From Spinacia oleracea (taxonomy: Eukaryota > Streptophyta > Magnoliopsida > Caryophyllales > Amaranthaceae), in NCBI RefSeq assembly GCF_020520425.1, contig NC_079491.1, positions 20,513,449 through 20,577,448 on the forward strand: a stretch of DNA of 64,000 nucleotides, written 5' to 3'. Shown in pieces: positions 24,875 to 36,653 of the stretch. The stretch's first letter is position 1. The number at the start of each line of letters is the position of its first letter. Under the pieces are notes generated by a model. That model saw only the letters and a program-made list of their open reading frames with translations, had not been told where the DNA came from and did not search any database. The translations under genes were made by a program, and so were the position numbers.

Positions 24875-25454
24875 TTTGATTACAATTTTTGCGTTAAAAA
24901 ACAGTTTGATTTCTTTTTTGGCGGATTATTATTTGTTTCTCCGGTTACTAAAATACGTCAAAAGCATTCTGTCTTCAGGGACTTGTATTTGTGGGCCCTT
25001 GATATTTCATTTTGGATAGGACCAACTGACCAAGTGATGTGGTTCAAGGCTTTCGTGTTAACGTTGATTATTGGAACGTAATGTACGTAGTATGATTTAG
25101 GATGAAGTTTCCATATTTGTAGAGAGTGTAGAGACCATGTTAGAGATGGAAAATAATTAATATAATTAAGAGTGAGGACCATGAGAGTAGAGATATATCT
25201 TAAAAATATACTCCCTCTATTATGAATACTTCAATATTTGTCTCTTTAAGACGTTTCTAAATACTTGCAACACTTGTTCTTTTGGCATGAGACCACTACT
25301 TATTTAATGTTTATGTCTCCTTTTTATCTTACTTGGTACAAATTCTTTAGCATTCCTCCCTCACATGCATAATTAAACAATTAAACATCATAACTAACTT
25401 TTGTTGCATATTAATTTATTTATTTTCAAGTACTACACATAAACATTCATAAAA
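24875..25454. other. Upstream region of the hydrolase gene
   Basis: Presumed promoter and 5' UTR of the hydrolase. At 25211-25310 there is a one-ended Stowaway-like remnant (CTCCCTCTATTATG...), with no matching right end. No gene. Confidence 0.4.
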
Positions 25455-26868
25455 CGGGTTTTTCATGAAATACCCCTGAGTTTTGGCATAATTCACCAAA
25501 TGCCCCTCGAATTTCGAAAATGCACCAAATGCCTCTCACAAATAACTTAATACCCAAAATATTCTTACATGTAACAGACGTTAAGTCGACGTTAGAATGA
25601 CTTTACTATTTTGCCCTTATTTTTCTTTTGGGCGCCATAACCCTTCCCTACACACTTCCTTGCTTTCTACAGTTTAAAAAACGTGACTCCTAAACTGCCC
25701 CTCTCTCTCTCTCCCATGTTCTTCCTCATTCATCCACCATAACTGCATTCTTCAATCACCCAAAAAGCTTCAGAATTTTGTTGTCCATTGTGCGGAAGAA
25801 GTTGTTTTCTGGGTTTTCAACCTCAAGCGAACTCCCAGAAGGGGGTTTTGGGCGAATTGCGCAAGGAAATTGCAGAAGCTCGAGTTCAAGTGTGAATTTC
25901 GCGTTCTTAGGTTACTCGTGCATCATGTAAGGTATGTAATGACAAGCGCACTATTTATTATTTTTTTTATTTTTCAAACTTCTGTTGCGCAAATTTTAGG
26001 GTTTAGGTTTCTGGAAATTTGACGTTGGAGATGACTTGTTTGTTTGCGTTTTCATGAAATAAAATATGAATTAGTTGTTTGATGTCTTGCATGTCAATTT
26101 GGTAATGAAAATTTAAGTTTTTTCGTGATGATTTTGTGTGTGTTAGGATGTCTCTATTTGGTTGTTGCTACACTATAAGTCTCATGATTTTGATGTGAGA
26201 GTTGTGGACATTGATATATGTCAGTTGATGGACATATTTTTGGATATATTTGAGGAATCGTCTAAGAAAAATGTATTTTTGCCTGATAAATTTAGGTTTT
26301 ATACTAACTCACCTAGTGGCAGGGTAGAATTGGTAGATAATAGTGTAATGATGAGAACGTGGGGGTGGAAGAACATAGTAAAAATGTGGGTAGAGGAATC
26401 AGATTATCAAGGGGTAGTTTTTAGGTCAGCTGTAGCTATGATGGAGAGGCAAAGGAAGGAGGAAGAAAGAAAGTTTAGGGAGAGACTGAAAGAGCTTTTA
26501 AGGATGCAAAGAGAGGCAAAATAACAGAGGAGGGAAGAGGAGGAAAAGGAGAGTTTAAGGAGAGAAATGGAGGAAAAACAACTAAGCTACACAGTTGCTA
26601 TGGAGGTTCCAATGGTGAATTGTGAGGATGATGGAATTGAGTATATGGGGATCTATAGCAGAGAGGATGTTGATGAAGTGTTTCATGAGGTTTCTCAGCC
26701 ACAACCACAAACACAAGACTCCCCCCTCCTAAGCAACCTTCCAAGCCTAATCCAAGGAAGAAAATTACCCCCAAAAAAGAAGAAGACACCAAAAACTGCA
26801 CCCCCACAGCTTACTGAAACCATACTCACACCAGAAACAACACAACAAACACCATTGGAAACACAAAA
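25455..26868 (+). mobile_element. Left part of a Mutator-like element
   Basis: The first 130 bases (CGGGTTTTTCATGAAATACC and on) are a diverged copy of the long TIR of the complete small MULE at 47732-49072: the same order of TTCATGAAATA, GAGTTTTG, AATTCACCAAATGCCC and CCTCACAAAT. A leader and part of a MULE reading frame follow. The element is cut off at about 26868, where a copia LTR piece begins; no right TIR is seen nearby. Confidence 0.6.
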
Positions 26869-26929
26869 CGAGCGACGAGTCAACGCACGAGTGATGGCCC
26901 ATCGCTCGACGAGCCAACCCGCAAAGTAA
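26130..26929 (+). pseudogene. MULE-associated protein, N-terminal part, broken
   Basis: A reading frame after an acceptor-like TGTTAG encodes LLLHYKSHDFDVRVVDID and on, resembling the PB1-like N-terminal domain of many plant MuDR-type proteins, then a charged Glu/Arg-rich coiled-coil-like stretch and a Pro/Thr-rich segment. One in-frame stop (TAA at 26522-26524) interrupts the coiled coil, and the same frame then continues to 26929. Its last 20 or so residues are read from a copia LTR fragment. The transposase core is absent. Decayed and non-functional in its present form. Confidence 0.5.
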
Positions 26930-27015
26930 GCGCAACACCAGGCACAAGGCCCAGCGCCATCGCTCAGCCTGCTGGCCAACGCGTATGGCTAGCTGTGCAT
27001 TTGGCTTGTGCGCCA
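26870..27015 (+). repeat. Copia LTR fragment (fossil)
   Basis: About 145 bp matching, with divergence, the GC-rich part of the copia LTR at 11050-11210: the order CATCGCTCGACGAGCCA, AGGCCCAGCG, CTGGCCAACGCG is shared. It joins the MULE remnant directly. Confidence 0.55.
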
Positions 27016-27339
27016 AGCTTATTTGCACGACAAACATAAGAAATTTCTTAAAGTATCAATTATTATAAATTGAATAACAAAAAATGTATATATTTGGAAA
27101 AACACACAATTGATTATCTAAAAAGTAGTGTAACAATTAACTTTTTTTTATATGTATGATTTGAGTAATTAAGAAAGGATAAAGTAAATTTTTTGTAATA
27201 GGTTGTTATTCAAATATATATTGGGCATTAAAGTTTTAATATTTATAAGAATGACTTTTGTCTTTTTTCATTACTTTAAGTCATACATTATATCATTGTA
27301 TAGATGGTTATAACTTTACATAATGAATAAGAGGTCATG
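27016..27339. other. Unassigned AT-rich DNA with a SINE-like piece
   Basis: No gene. At about 27302-27355, GAGGTCATGGGTTCGAACA resembles the B box of a tRNA-derived SINE, but no A box or poly(A) end was found. Confidence 0.25.
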
Positions 27340-28725
27340 GGTTCGAACATTAATACTAACATTTTTTGTGATATAAAATTGAGTAATGCATGTGTGCGCG
27401 CGCATGATATGGCACATCGTCATTTCCCTTGCCAAATCACTGTGAGGTGGCATTCCTTGCATTTGAGATTTAATAATTGTATAGATAAGTTGTTACCTTC
27501 AACAAAACATGCATGGAAAATATTATGTTCAATTGCTAATAGAAGGCCGCGCCATTGCAAAGAGCCATAACTTCAATAAAAAGAGGAGACAAAGTTCCAG
27601 GATTGTAGGTTCTACTAATATATTACCTAGGTGATCCCTAATAACAACTTATGTTGTTCATGAGTTGCTACGAACTGACCCATCAAAATTAATTTTGAAA
27701 ATACCGGGAGTATGAGGTGTCCATGCGACGCGAATATGTGGTACATGAAGGATTCACCAGAGCGTCGTGATGACTGATATCATTCAACGAATCTAGACAT
27801 GTGAGCGTATTCATTCCGTAAAAATTCTAAAATCTCTAGTGTAAATTCCCATTGTTGACACAGGAGACTGTCTAAAAATGTAAGCGTTACGAGTTTTTCA
27901 AATACTCCAAATGGATGTGATTATCTTCCTGGTCGGGAGGTTAACATTATGTCGGAGTTCACGGAAAAGTGTAATAACAAAAGAAGATTGCAGATGAGTT
28001 CCAAGCCAAGAATTGAAATCTCCGCATCCCAATATTCTCTAGCTATGGGCAATGAAAAAAATAAATGATCTCGTGTTTCGTTTGGAGTAGCACAAAAAGG
28101 GCAACAATTAAGGATGTCAATATGTCGATAAGATAAATATCCCGAGTTGGGAGGCTATTATGCAACAATTGCCAGATTCTTTTTTAAAAAATTTCGGGGT
28201 AATATCTAGTTCCTTATCCTGGAAAATTCCCACTTGGAGGGAGAACAAAAATTATGAGCTAACCATATAGCAGATTTAACGGTGAACTTACCATTACTAG
28301 TGAAACTCCAATATAGTTCATCTAGTAAATCATTTCCTGGTAATAGGATACCTTTAATAGTTTGCACAACAAATGGTGGAATAATCAAGGAGAGGGTCTG
28401 AATGTCCCAAATTCGATTGTCTTTGGTGAAATGATTGACTGTAAGATTTAGATTTTGGTAACATATGTATCCAAGTTCAGATATGCGACAAGGTTGGTCG
28501 AAAACACCATTTATCAAGTCAGTAAATGACATTAGACGTTGCACCTTTTTTCATCTAAGTCCTTTGTGAATGAGAGTTCTAATTTGAAAGATTTTTTTTT
28601 CCCAGATCGAAGAATCCTTAGTCTTAGATATTTGGAATGGATTGAAAGAACCCATAAATCATTGTGATTAGAAATGATTTTCAAGCCTAACTTAGCTAGG
28701 AAGAGGGCGTCAAAATCGCAGCCAT
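27340..28725 (-). pseudogene. LINE ORF2, 3' part (decayed)
   Basis: Minus-strand remnants in the expected order of a plant L1-type ORF2. DALFLAKLGLKIISN and LWVLSIHSKYLRLR (28777-28650) are the post-RT linker. GKFTVKSAIW (about 28270) precedes a zf-RVT region (about 28190-28040) with LPTRDI and a Cys-containing strand. RNase H-like traces lie further left (27960-27650). There are many stops and frame changes. The more N-terminal LINE sequence (GGIGLRKI) lies beyond the large MULE at 43455-43570, so the MULE interrupted this LINE. Confidence 0.65.
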
Positions 28726-28747
28726 GCATGTATTTGCAAATACATGC
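28726..28747. repeat. Left terminal palindrome of the MULE
   Basis: A perfect 22-bp palindrome built of GCATGTATTTG and its complement. It is followed by CATGGGAAATTTGG inside the element. Confidence 0.65.
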
Positions 28748-29897
28748 CATGGGAAATTTGGTACTTTCGCGCGCCATTTGAAATTAAATCCGTTTGCTTG
28801 CGTGGACTCCGTAACGGGCTTCAACTGCTGACTCCTCACTCCTTACTTGTTTCCTCTCATCTTCCAATCTCACTATCTCTCTCTCCTTGATCGAGTTTTG
28901 TGGTAAACCAAAAAATCGAATTCGAATTTCCAAAAACAATCACTCAAGATTTGTTGGGTTTTTTTCTCGCAAGTAGCACTGAAGTTCTAGTCACTCAAGT
29001 TCTCGCAAGAAGCACTCGGAAGTTGGACGAAATTCTGTTCGTGAAAAAGCCCCAAATTTTCGAGGTATAAACCCTAAAATTGAAATTAATTAGGGTTTTT
29101 GTTTATAAATTTAAAATTATTGTCAATTGTTTATAGATTTGGACATGATACGATTTTTGCATAAATCCTTGAGCAAATGTTTGCATAAATTCGCACTAAT
29201 TTTCCGTATTTAATGCGAGAATGGAATTGTTGATTTCAGTTGTGAATTGCTTTCATGTGATAATGATGATAAAGTGAATGTGATAAATTGCTGGATAACC
29301 CCCCCCCCCCATCTTAAATTAATTTCCCTTGATTAAATTAATTGTTTGAGTTGGTTTCATAATTATGTTTAAATGGTTGAAGTAGTTTCAATTTCTTGGT
29401 TAAATGGGAAATAGTGTTAGGTTATTTGTCCAATAATTTGGTATTGGTATTTGCAATTCATCGAAATAGAAATTGGTAATAACTTTGTTTATAATGAAAT
29501 TCTGATTGATTTTTTTAGAACAAGGTGGTGGCATGCCTTGTTGTGATGGTGGAGGTGGAGGTGGTGGTGGTGGTGGTGGTGGTGGTGGATGGGTCTGCTA
29601 GTTGTGATGTATCGATGTATGATATTTGCAATTCATGACTTTTTATCTTGTATTTTGATTGGTGTTTGGGTAGTCGAAAACCGGTTCGTTGATTTGATTG
29701 AATGCATGGTATTTGCAACAAGCTTGTAAGGGTTGTTGCCATTGTTGTGAAAGTGTTAGGGAACCCCTACCCCCGCTTCTTGTTTGTCGATGTTAGTTGA
29801 ATGTTAATCGATGTTAATCTAGTTTGTGTAGTTTGAGTGTCCTGGTATTAGTTGTGTTAGTTTGACATTCCTGGTTTAATTTTGTGTAGAAGTTAGT
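28748..29897 (+). promoter_or_regulatory. Left subterminal / 5' leader of the peptidase gene
   Basis: Between the left MULE end and the first ATG of the peptidase gene. It contains a CT-rich tract (28850-28890), a C10 run near 29300, and a GGT/GGA microsatellite at about 29547-29589. It presumably holds the promoter and leader introns; no TATA box is convincing. Confidence 0.35.
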
Positions 29898-32800
29898 ATG
29901 GGGAATTCAAAGATGACGAAGAAAGGGGGTGGTTCAAAGAAAGCTGGGAGAACCCCTCCGAAGAAGCATGTTGTGAAACCTAGTGCAAGTGGTAGTAGGA
30001 AGAAGAAGAGGCAGAAGATGGTGTACCAGGAGGCAAGTGAAGATCTAGATGGCGTACAATGCAGTGAGGAGGAATGTAGTGAAGAGGAGTCCTCCTCCGA
30101 GGAGTCCTCCTCTGAGGAGTGCTCTGCTTCACCTTCTGCGTCATCCACGGAAGGGTCAGAAGGTGATTCCTCGTCTTCATCTTCTTCTTCGGAGGAGGAA
30201 GAGCCAAGAAAGAGAAAGAGGAAGAAGTCCTCGAAGAAGGCCTCGAAGAAGGTAAATTTTAGTATTTTAAGTAATACTAAATTATTGTTTTAAATTAAAT
30301 AAGTATTATTTGCAATAAAAATATAAATTTAAATCAATTTAGTATTATGTTAAATAAGCTTTAACAGGTTTGCGTAATATATTTTCAGGTTTCGAAGAAA
30401 AAGAACAAGAGTGCCGGGGAGATTGTCAAGGCACGTAATCGTGTTGTCTTGACGCATTTACGAACTTGTGAAAAGGTAAATTGTGTTATTTATGTTAGAT
30501 TTAACATTTGAGTATTAGAATTTCTTTAGTAATGTATTATAAAAGTTATATAAGTTATAAAAGTTATATGTATTTTTTTTTAAATATTTCTTAATCAGGC
30601 CCCTAAAATTATTTGCCGGGTCGAGTCGTTCGTCAAGTTAATCAAGAAACTGGATGATTCAAGACGGGAAGAAGTAGAGAAAATGGGTTTCTCGGGGTTG
30701 TTGGAAATGAAGTTGGGGAAGTTGGACAGGAGATTCTGTTACTGGTTGATGACCAGGGTAGATGTTGAGGGGCATGTAGAGTTTGGGGATGGGAATGTGT
30801 TCCGGTTTACCCCGCAACATGTTCAAAGGATTTTTGGGCTGCCAATGGGAACGAAGGATGTTCCTGCACCTGTGGCAATTGATTGGAAGGATAAGAAAAT
30901 GGTACGTCCTGCCATTAAGCTATTTAAGATGTACGGTACTGGAGTTGCTGATCCTTCGAAGGATATGGTGTTGTTGGCGAAGGTAGCCAAAGTTGTGGAG
31001 GGGGAGAAAGATTCAGCGGGGGAGGTTATACCTCTAAGTACCCCTGGTGAGAAGCTAGCATTTAGGAATGCATTCTTGGCTGTGGTAGTGGGCCACTTAC
31101 TTTGCCCTACAGCCATGTGCACCAACCTGTCACACAAATTGATGGTTGTTGTTTCGTTGGGTGGTGTGGCAGAGGAGTACGATTGGTGCACGTGGACTTA
31201 TAATAGGCTGATGGAACGTGTGGAAGTGTTTTTGAAGAGTTTTTACGATGATGGTTATGCTCGTGGATGCGGTGGCTGTGTTGTGGCCTTAATGGTAAGA
31301 TTTGTGTCACATTTTAATTTATTTATTTGATTTTATATAATTGCAAATCTAGTTATAATACTTGTTTGACTAAATTTGCAGATTTTTTACCTTGATCGCT
31401 TGGCGGGAACCCCCGTTGATGTAGAACCTTTACCTAGATTGAAGGTTTAGGGGAACCTGGAAGTGAAAAAAGCAATCAAGAGAGACAAGAGAAAAAGATA
31501 CGACTATGGTAGATCCAAGGTAATACAAAATTGGTGGATGTTTGATTGAAAAAAATTTAGTTACGTTGTAATTAACGAGGTACTTATGTATTTGCAGTCA
31601 AAGAAGGTGGTGTATGATGGTGAAGTGAGAAACAGTGTTAGTGGGCTGACAAACAAGGAAGTTGACCGGCGGATTGATATTGTAGATGAGCCGTTGACCG
31701 GCAAGGGCACGGAAACTGATCCTAGTAGGGCAGATGTTGGCAATGCAGGGGGAAACGCTGGTGTTTCCCTCTTAGGAAATTTAAGTAGAGATAGTGCCGC
31801 TGTACAAGAACTGGCGCATCAGGTAATTTATGTGCAAATCAGGAAACTACTTTAGGTTGAATTTTTGTGTTATTGTTGGTTAGGGTTAGTGTAATTTATG
31901 TGCAAACCCGAGCGTATGATTGTTTTGGATGTGTGCAATGTTGAGTTGTTTTGGTGCACCATGTTTGGTTTGTGCAGGTACTTGAGTTGTTCAAACCCGA
32001 GTTGGAGCGTATGATTGTGAATGTTGTGTCCGAGAGGGAATGGTTAGCGAGCGGTAGTGGTATGGGTGTTGGTGATGGCAGTGGGTGGGGTGGTAGTTTG
32101 GTTGGCACTGGGGGGTTTACTGGCAGTGCTGGCAGTGGTTGGGTTGGGCCTCGTGGTGGGTTGGTTGGCACTGGTGGGTTGGTTGGCACTAGTGGGTTCG
32201 GCACTAGGCGGTTTGTTGGCAGAGGTGATTACGGTGTTGGTACGAGTATGGGAATGGGAAGAGGGCCTGGTGGTATGGGAATTGGAAGAGGGCCTTTTGG
32301 TTTTCCTGGGGGTATGGGAAGAGGGGGTGGTGATGATGTAAGTGTAGGTCTAGGTCTAGGTCCTCCTGGGTATGAGAACGCTCCTCGTCAAGGCTACGAT
32401 GCTGCTGCTCGAGCGCCGATCGGCTTTAATGCATTTGCAAGTGGAAAGAATTCAGGAGGATCAGGAGGTTCAGGAGGATCAGGTGGAAAGAACAATGCTG
32501 GTGGGGGTTACTCAGCAGGCGATTCTGGTTCGTTCCACTATAACATTGGTGGTGGGGGTGGCGGTGTTTCAGCTGCTGTTTCGAACGGTCTCTCGACTGC
32601 TGCGGCACCTGTTCAGGTCGAGGAAGGTCCTGTTGGGATGGTTGGAATGGTGGCAGCTTCGTGTGTGAAGCTAGCTAATCAACTTTCGTCTGAGGAGATG
32701 CTAGACTCAACAACTGGATCTTCAAAGAAATCAGACGCCGCAGCCGTTCCACCGCAGCCGTTCCACCAGAAAGTTGAGCAAGTGACAAATGTTGAGCAAG

Positions 32801-34234
32801 TGACAATTGTAGATAAGGGAAAAGAGAAAGAAAAAGAGAACGAGCCAGCAATTACTCCAGTCCCAAGAGAGTGACTAAGCCTGCGTTGTCTTCTGTTGTG
32901 TATGAATTGTCTACGAATCCACAGAGAATTACATCGTTTGCAAACCGTGTCCTTGTATTCATCCAATCTTGGCGGTCATCAAGGAACATCCCCACCTGGT
33001 ATGAATATTTAAATAAATCGTTTACGTGTATTTATACTTATTGAATGTGGCTCTAATTGTAAATGAATTGTATATAGCCCGGGACCAGAGATGATTAGCT
33101 GTGATGGTGGGGTGGCTGATCAAAGGGATTGTTACCACACATTGATGGCGAGCCAATGTGTGAGTACCGGGTATGTTCTGATGGCTTCCTTTCTGTACAC
33201 TAAGGTGTGGAGGGTGAAGGAGTTCGTTGGAAAGAGTGAAAGGATATTGCTGACTCCTGATTTTGCCGTAAGTATTGTCGGGTTAACTTTATTTTTCTTT
33301 CTCATCTATGTTGGTTTGTATTATCTGATTGTTGTTTTTCTTGGTTCAAAGTTAAGGGTATTGGAACCCAGAGACTCCAACTACATCATAGGCACCAAGT
33401 ACGGCAAGGTTCTGAAAAACATCCCGTTTACTTCTCTAGCGACGGTATGTTTTTTGGTTTAATATATGCGTGCTTAATTTTTAAGTGAAGCAGTTATAAC
33501 GGGACACCTGTGGTACAGGTTTTTGTCCCCGTACTGGTCAAAGAACATTAGTGGGGTGTTTGTTTTGACATTAAGGGGAAGGCAATAAGATTGATTGATT
33601 CGATCTTAAAAAACCCAGCGGAGAAACATGCCGATAACCTTAATGATCTGGTAAATGTTGAGGACTTGACTTTGTACTGATTTTCATAAATTTGTAGGAG
33701 TTTGTTGAGGAGTTAAAAATGTGAATGTTGGTATACTCGTACCAGGTTAATGCAATGGACACCATGTTCGAGGTGAATGTACCTGGATACCAGGCAAGGA
33801 CAATGAGCAATTGGTGTACTGAGGTCATCAACATAGCAGGCAATGTGGACAAGTAAGTATATATGTGGTTTATTTGTATTCTTAATCGTGCCTGTAAAGT
33901 TTATTATTTGTTTGACTTAAAAATGTGTAAATGTGTTGTAGTAAGTCGTGCGGGGTTATAATGTTAAGCTGCATGAAGGCATGTGCGCCTCGGTTCGTGG
34001 CACAATATGAAGTGGTAAGTATAATTTTCTCAACTTCAACTTCAAGATTTTGTGTGGTCCAACATAGTAGTAGGACTTACATTTTTCCTGATTTTGTAGC
34101 ATGATTTGGTGAAATTAAGAACGACGTTAATGCTTGACGACTTGCTGTCGGAATACAATGACGTCAGTTACGCCATGCTTGAAGCAATGCTGCCTCGAGC
34201 TAGGATAAGGGGGGGTAGTGATGGTTTGCCCTAA
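29898..34234 (+). pseudogene. MULE passenger gene: Ulp1-like (C48) cysteine peptidase, decayed
   Basis: Twelve exons: 29898-30251, 30389-30475, 30599-31294, 31382-31519, 31598-31822, 31978-32998, 33078-33267, 33352-33444, 33519-33650, 33746-33852, 33942-34014, 34100-34234. Order: a basic/acidic low-complexity N-terminus; a conserved segment with RRFCYWLMTRVD and PQHVQRIFGLPMG, seen in MULE-borne plant proteins; a long Gly-rich tract (exon 6); then the peptidase. The triad is visible as His in KEH, Asp 17 codons on in LIDS, and Cys in NKSCGV. It is broken by TAG at 31448-31450 and at 33549-33551 (right after the catalytic His; TGG expected at both) and a frame change near 32840-32870. The native role would be SUMO/ubiquitin-like deconjugation; what it does for the element is unknown. 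Confidence 0.75.
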
Positions 34235-35925
34235 ACTGGTTCTTGGATGATTCATAGTATTTATAATTTGCAGGATAATGTGGGTGTTGGATAATTTTGT
34301 GATCATAGTTGTTGGATAAATTGTTATTAATTTGTAAATTTGGTAGTTGGTTGAATATTTAGGATGTATGTTGTTGGAAGACTTTGTGATCATGGATAAT
34401 ATTGTTGTTGGAAGACTTTGTGATCATGGACAAAAATTTGTGATCATGGATAATATTGCAGGATGAATATTTCAGGCTTCAGGGTGTATTTTTTTGCAGG
34501 ATGCATATTTCCAAGTTATATGCAAAATATGGCCCAAAGTCTATGCAAAATATGGCCCAAATTATATGCAAAGTATGACCATATTCGCACCATTTTTTTC
34601 AAAAAACAGTACCAATTTTGTACCCTTAACACCATAATCATACACTTAAATACCAATTTATATAACACGAATACCATTTTTAAATAATGAGTACCATTCA
34701 ATGTAAATGAATTGCAATGAGTACCATTTTTGTAACAAAGAACACCATTGTTCTATTAATAAAACCATTTTTGATGACTATGTACCATATTGGAGAAAAT
34801 AGTGGCACACTATTTATAAAGTAATACCATTTTTCATAAAACAATACCATATATAAATGGTTAGAGTGAAGTATGGTTTAATTTTAGAAAATGATTAGAG
34901 TGAAGTAAAGTATGGTTTAATTTTGAAATTAGGATTAATTTCTATAATTAAGAGTGTAAATATTGTTTGAAATTAAGGATATGCTTTAACGATTCGATTT
35001 ATGATTCATATAAGATTCATGGTTGTTTATTTGAATAAGTATTTTTTGGATGATTCGATTTATGATTTATAATTATAATTGTGAGAATTTTGAATAATGA
35101 TTTGATTATGATTCAATTTCACATAACGATTTCACATAATGATTCGATTATGATTCAATTTCATGAATGATTCAAATTTACGATTCACATAAGACTTATG
35201 GTTACTCAAGCGAACATGGTTCCCTCTAAATCATTTGAATATGGGTGATTCGACGTATGATTCCATTTGAAGAATCGACTTAAGAATAGAATGATGGTTA
35301 TTCAATTTGATGGTTAATGACTCGATTTAATGGAATAATTAGGAATCATAGTTTAATCAATAAAATATGGTGAATACTTAATAATCAATCCAATTACAAT
35401 TGCTATATTATGATTTTAATTATAAAACATAACTTTTCAAAGATAACTTAATACCATTATAGATATCTTAATACCAACCTTATTAAAGTAACTACCACTT
35501 TCTTTAAACATAACACCACTTTTGACAACACAGTGCCACTCTTTTTATAAATGAATACCACTTTTACCTATTTGAATACCATTTTTATGTATTTTGAATT
35601 AAATTTGGAAAATGGTTAAGAGTGATATATGGTTAATTTTAAATTTAGGGTGTGTAATTATAGGTGAGAGTTAAATCATGGATAATGATTCGTATAAAAT
35701 GATGAATTATGATTCACGATTCGATTCTACGATGAATTCAAATTAATGATTCAAATGTAGAGTTTAATAAGGTGAATGATTGATGATTCAATTCCATTCC
35801 ATATTGAACTAGGATATTCGGTAATTATGTGAATAAGGATGATTGGATTCATGGTTTAATGTTTTGATTAATTAATTCGATTTGGGGTTTAATGGTTTAA
35901 TGTTTAATGTTTCAATTACTTAATG

Positions 35926-35975
35926 GGGTTTAGGGTTTGGGGTTTAGGGTTTGGGGTTTGGGGTTTAGGGTTACA
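35926..35975. repeat. Interstitial telomere-like repeats
   Basis: About seven units, alternating TTTAGGG (the plant telomere repeat) and TTTGGGG, in the AT-rich middle of the MULE. Too short for a true telomere. Confidence 0.75.
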
Positions 35976-36271
35976 TGGTGTAAAATTTTATTCTTTTTTT
36001 TAATGCCATTTTTTGGGATGACTGATACCATTTTTGACAATATAATACCATTCTAGATGTATGTTAAACCATTTTTCAGAAATCAATGTCATTTTTAAAT
36101 TATTAAATACCATTTTAGGAATTGGTAATATTGTCAATTTTGAAGTTAGAGTTAAGATTTTTAATTTTGAATTTATAGTTAAAAAATATACTTAAGAGTG
36201 ATATAAGATAAAATGGTTAATTATTTGAATAAGGTTGACCCTAAGGTTGATAGATTATTCGATTTCTAATT

Positions 36272-36653
36272 CGGCATATGAATCAAAAATCATTCTAATG
36301 ATTCGATATACGATTCGATACTTTTACTTATAAATAATGATTTGATTATGATTCGATTTCACATCATTCGAATAATGATTTGATTATGATTCGATGAATT
36401 AATGATTCGATTATGATTCGATTTCACGAATGATTCAAACATGGTTACTCAAGCGAACATGGTTCCGGCATATGAATAAAAAATCATTCTAATGATTCGA
36501 TATACGATTCGATACTTTTATAAATAAAGATTTGATTATGATTCGATTTCACATCATTCGAATAATGATTTGATTATGATTCGATGAATTAATGATTCGA
36601 TTATGATTCGATTTCACGAATGATTCAAACATGGTTACTCAAGCGAACATGGT
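36272..36653. repeat. Tandem duplication of about 190 bp in the MULE
   Basis: Two adjacent copies, 36272-36465 and 36466-36653, each from CGGCATATGAAT to CAAGCGAACATGGTTC. They are nearly identical apart from a few small indels, so this duplication is younger than the surrounding decayed repeats. A related piece of the same end is at about 35208-35223. Confidence 0.75.

Noticed and set aside
35926-35975. Chromosome end
   Set aside because: Only about seven degenerate units inside a transposon.
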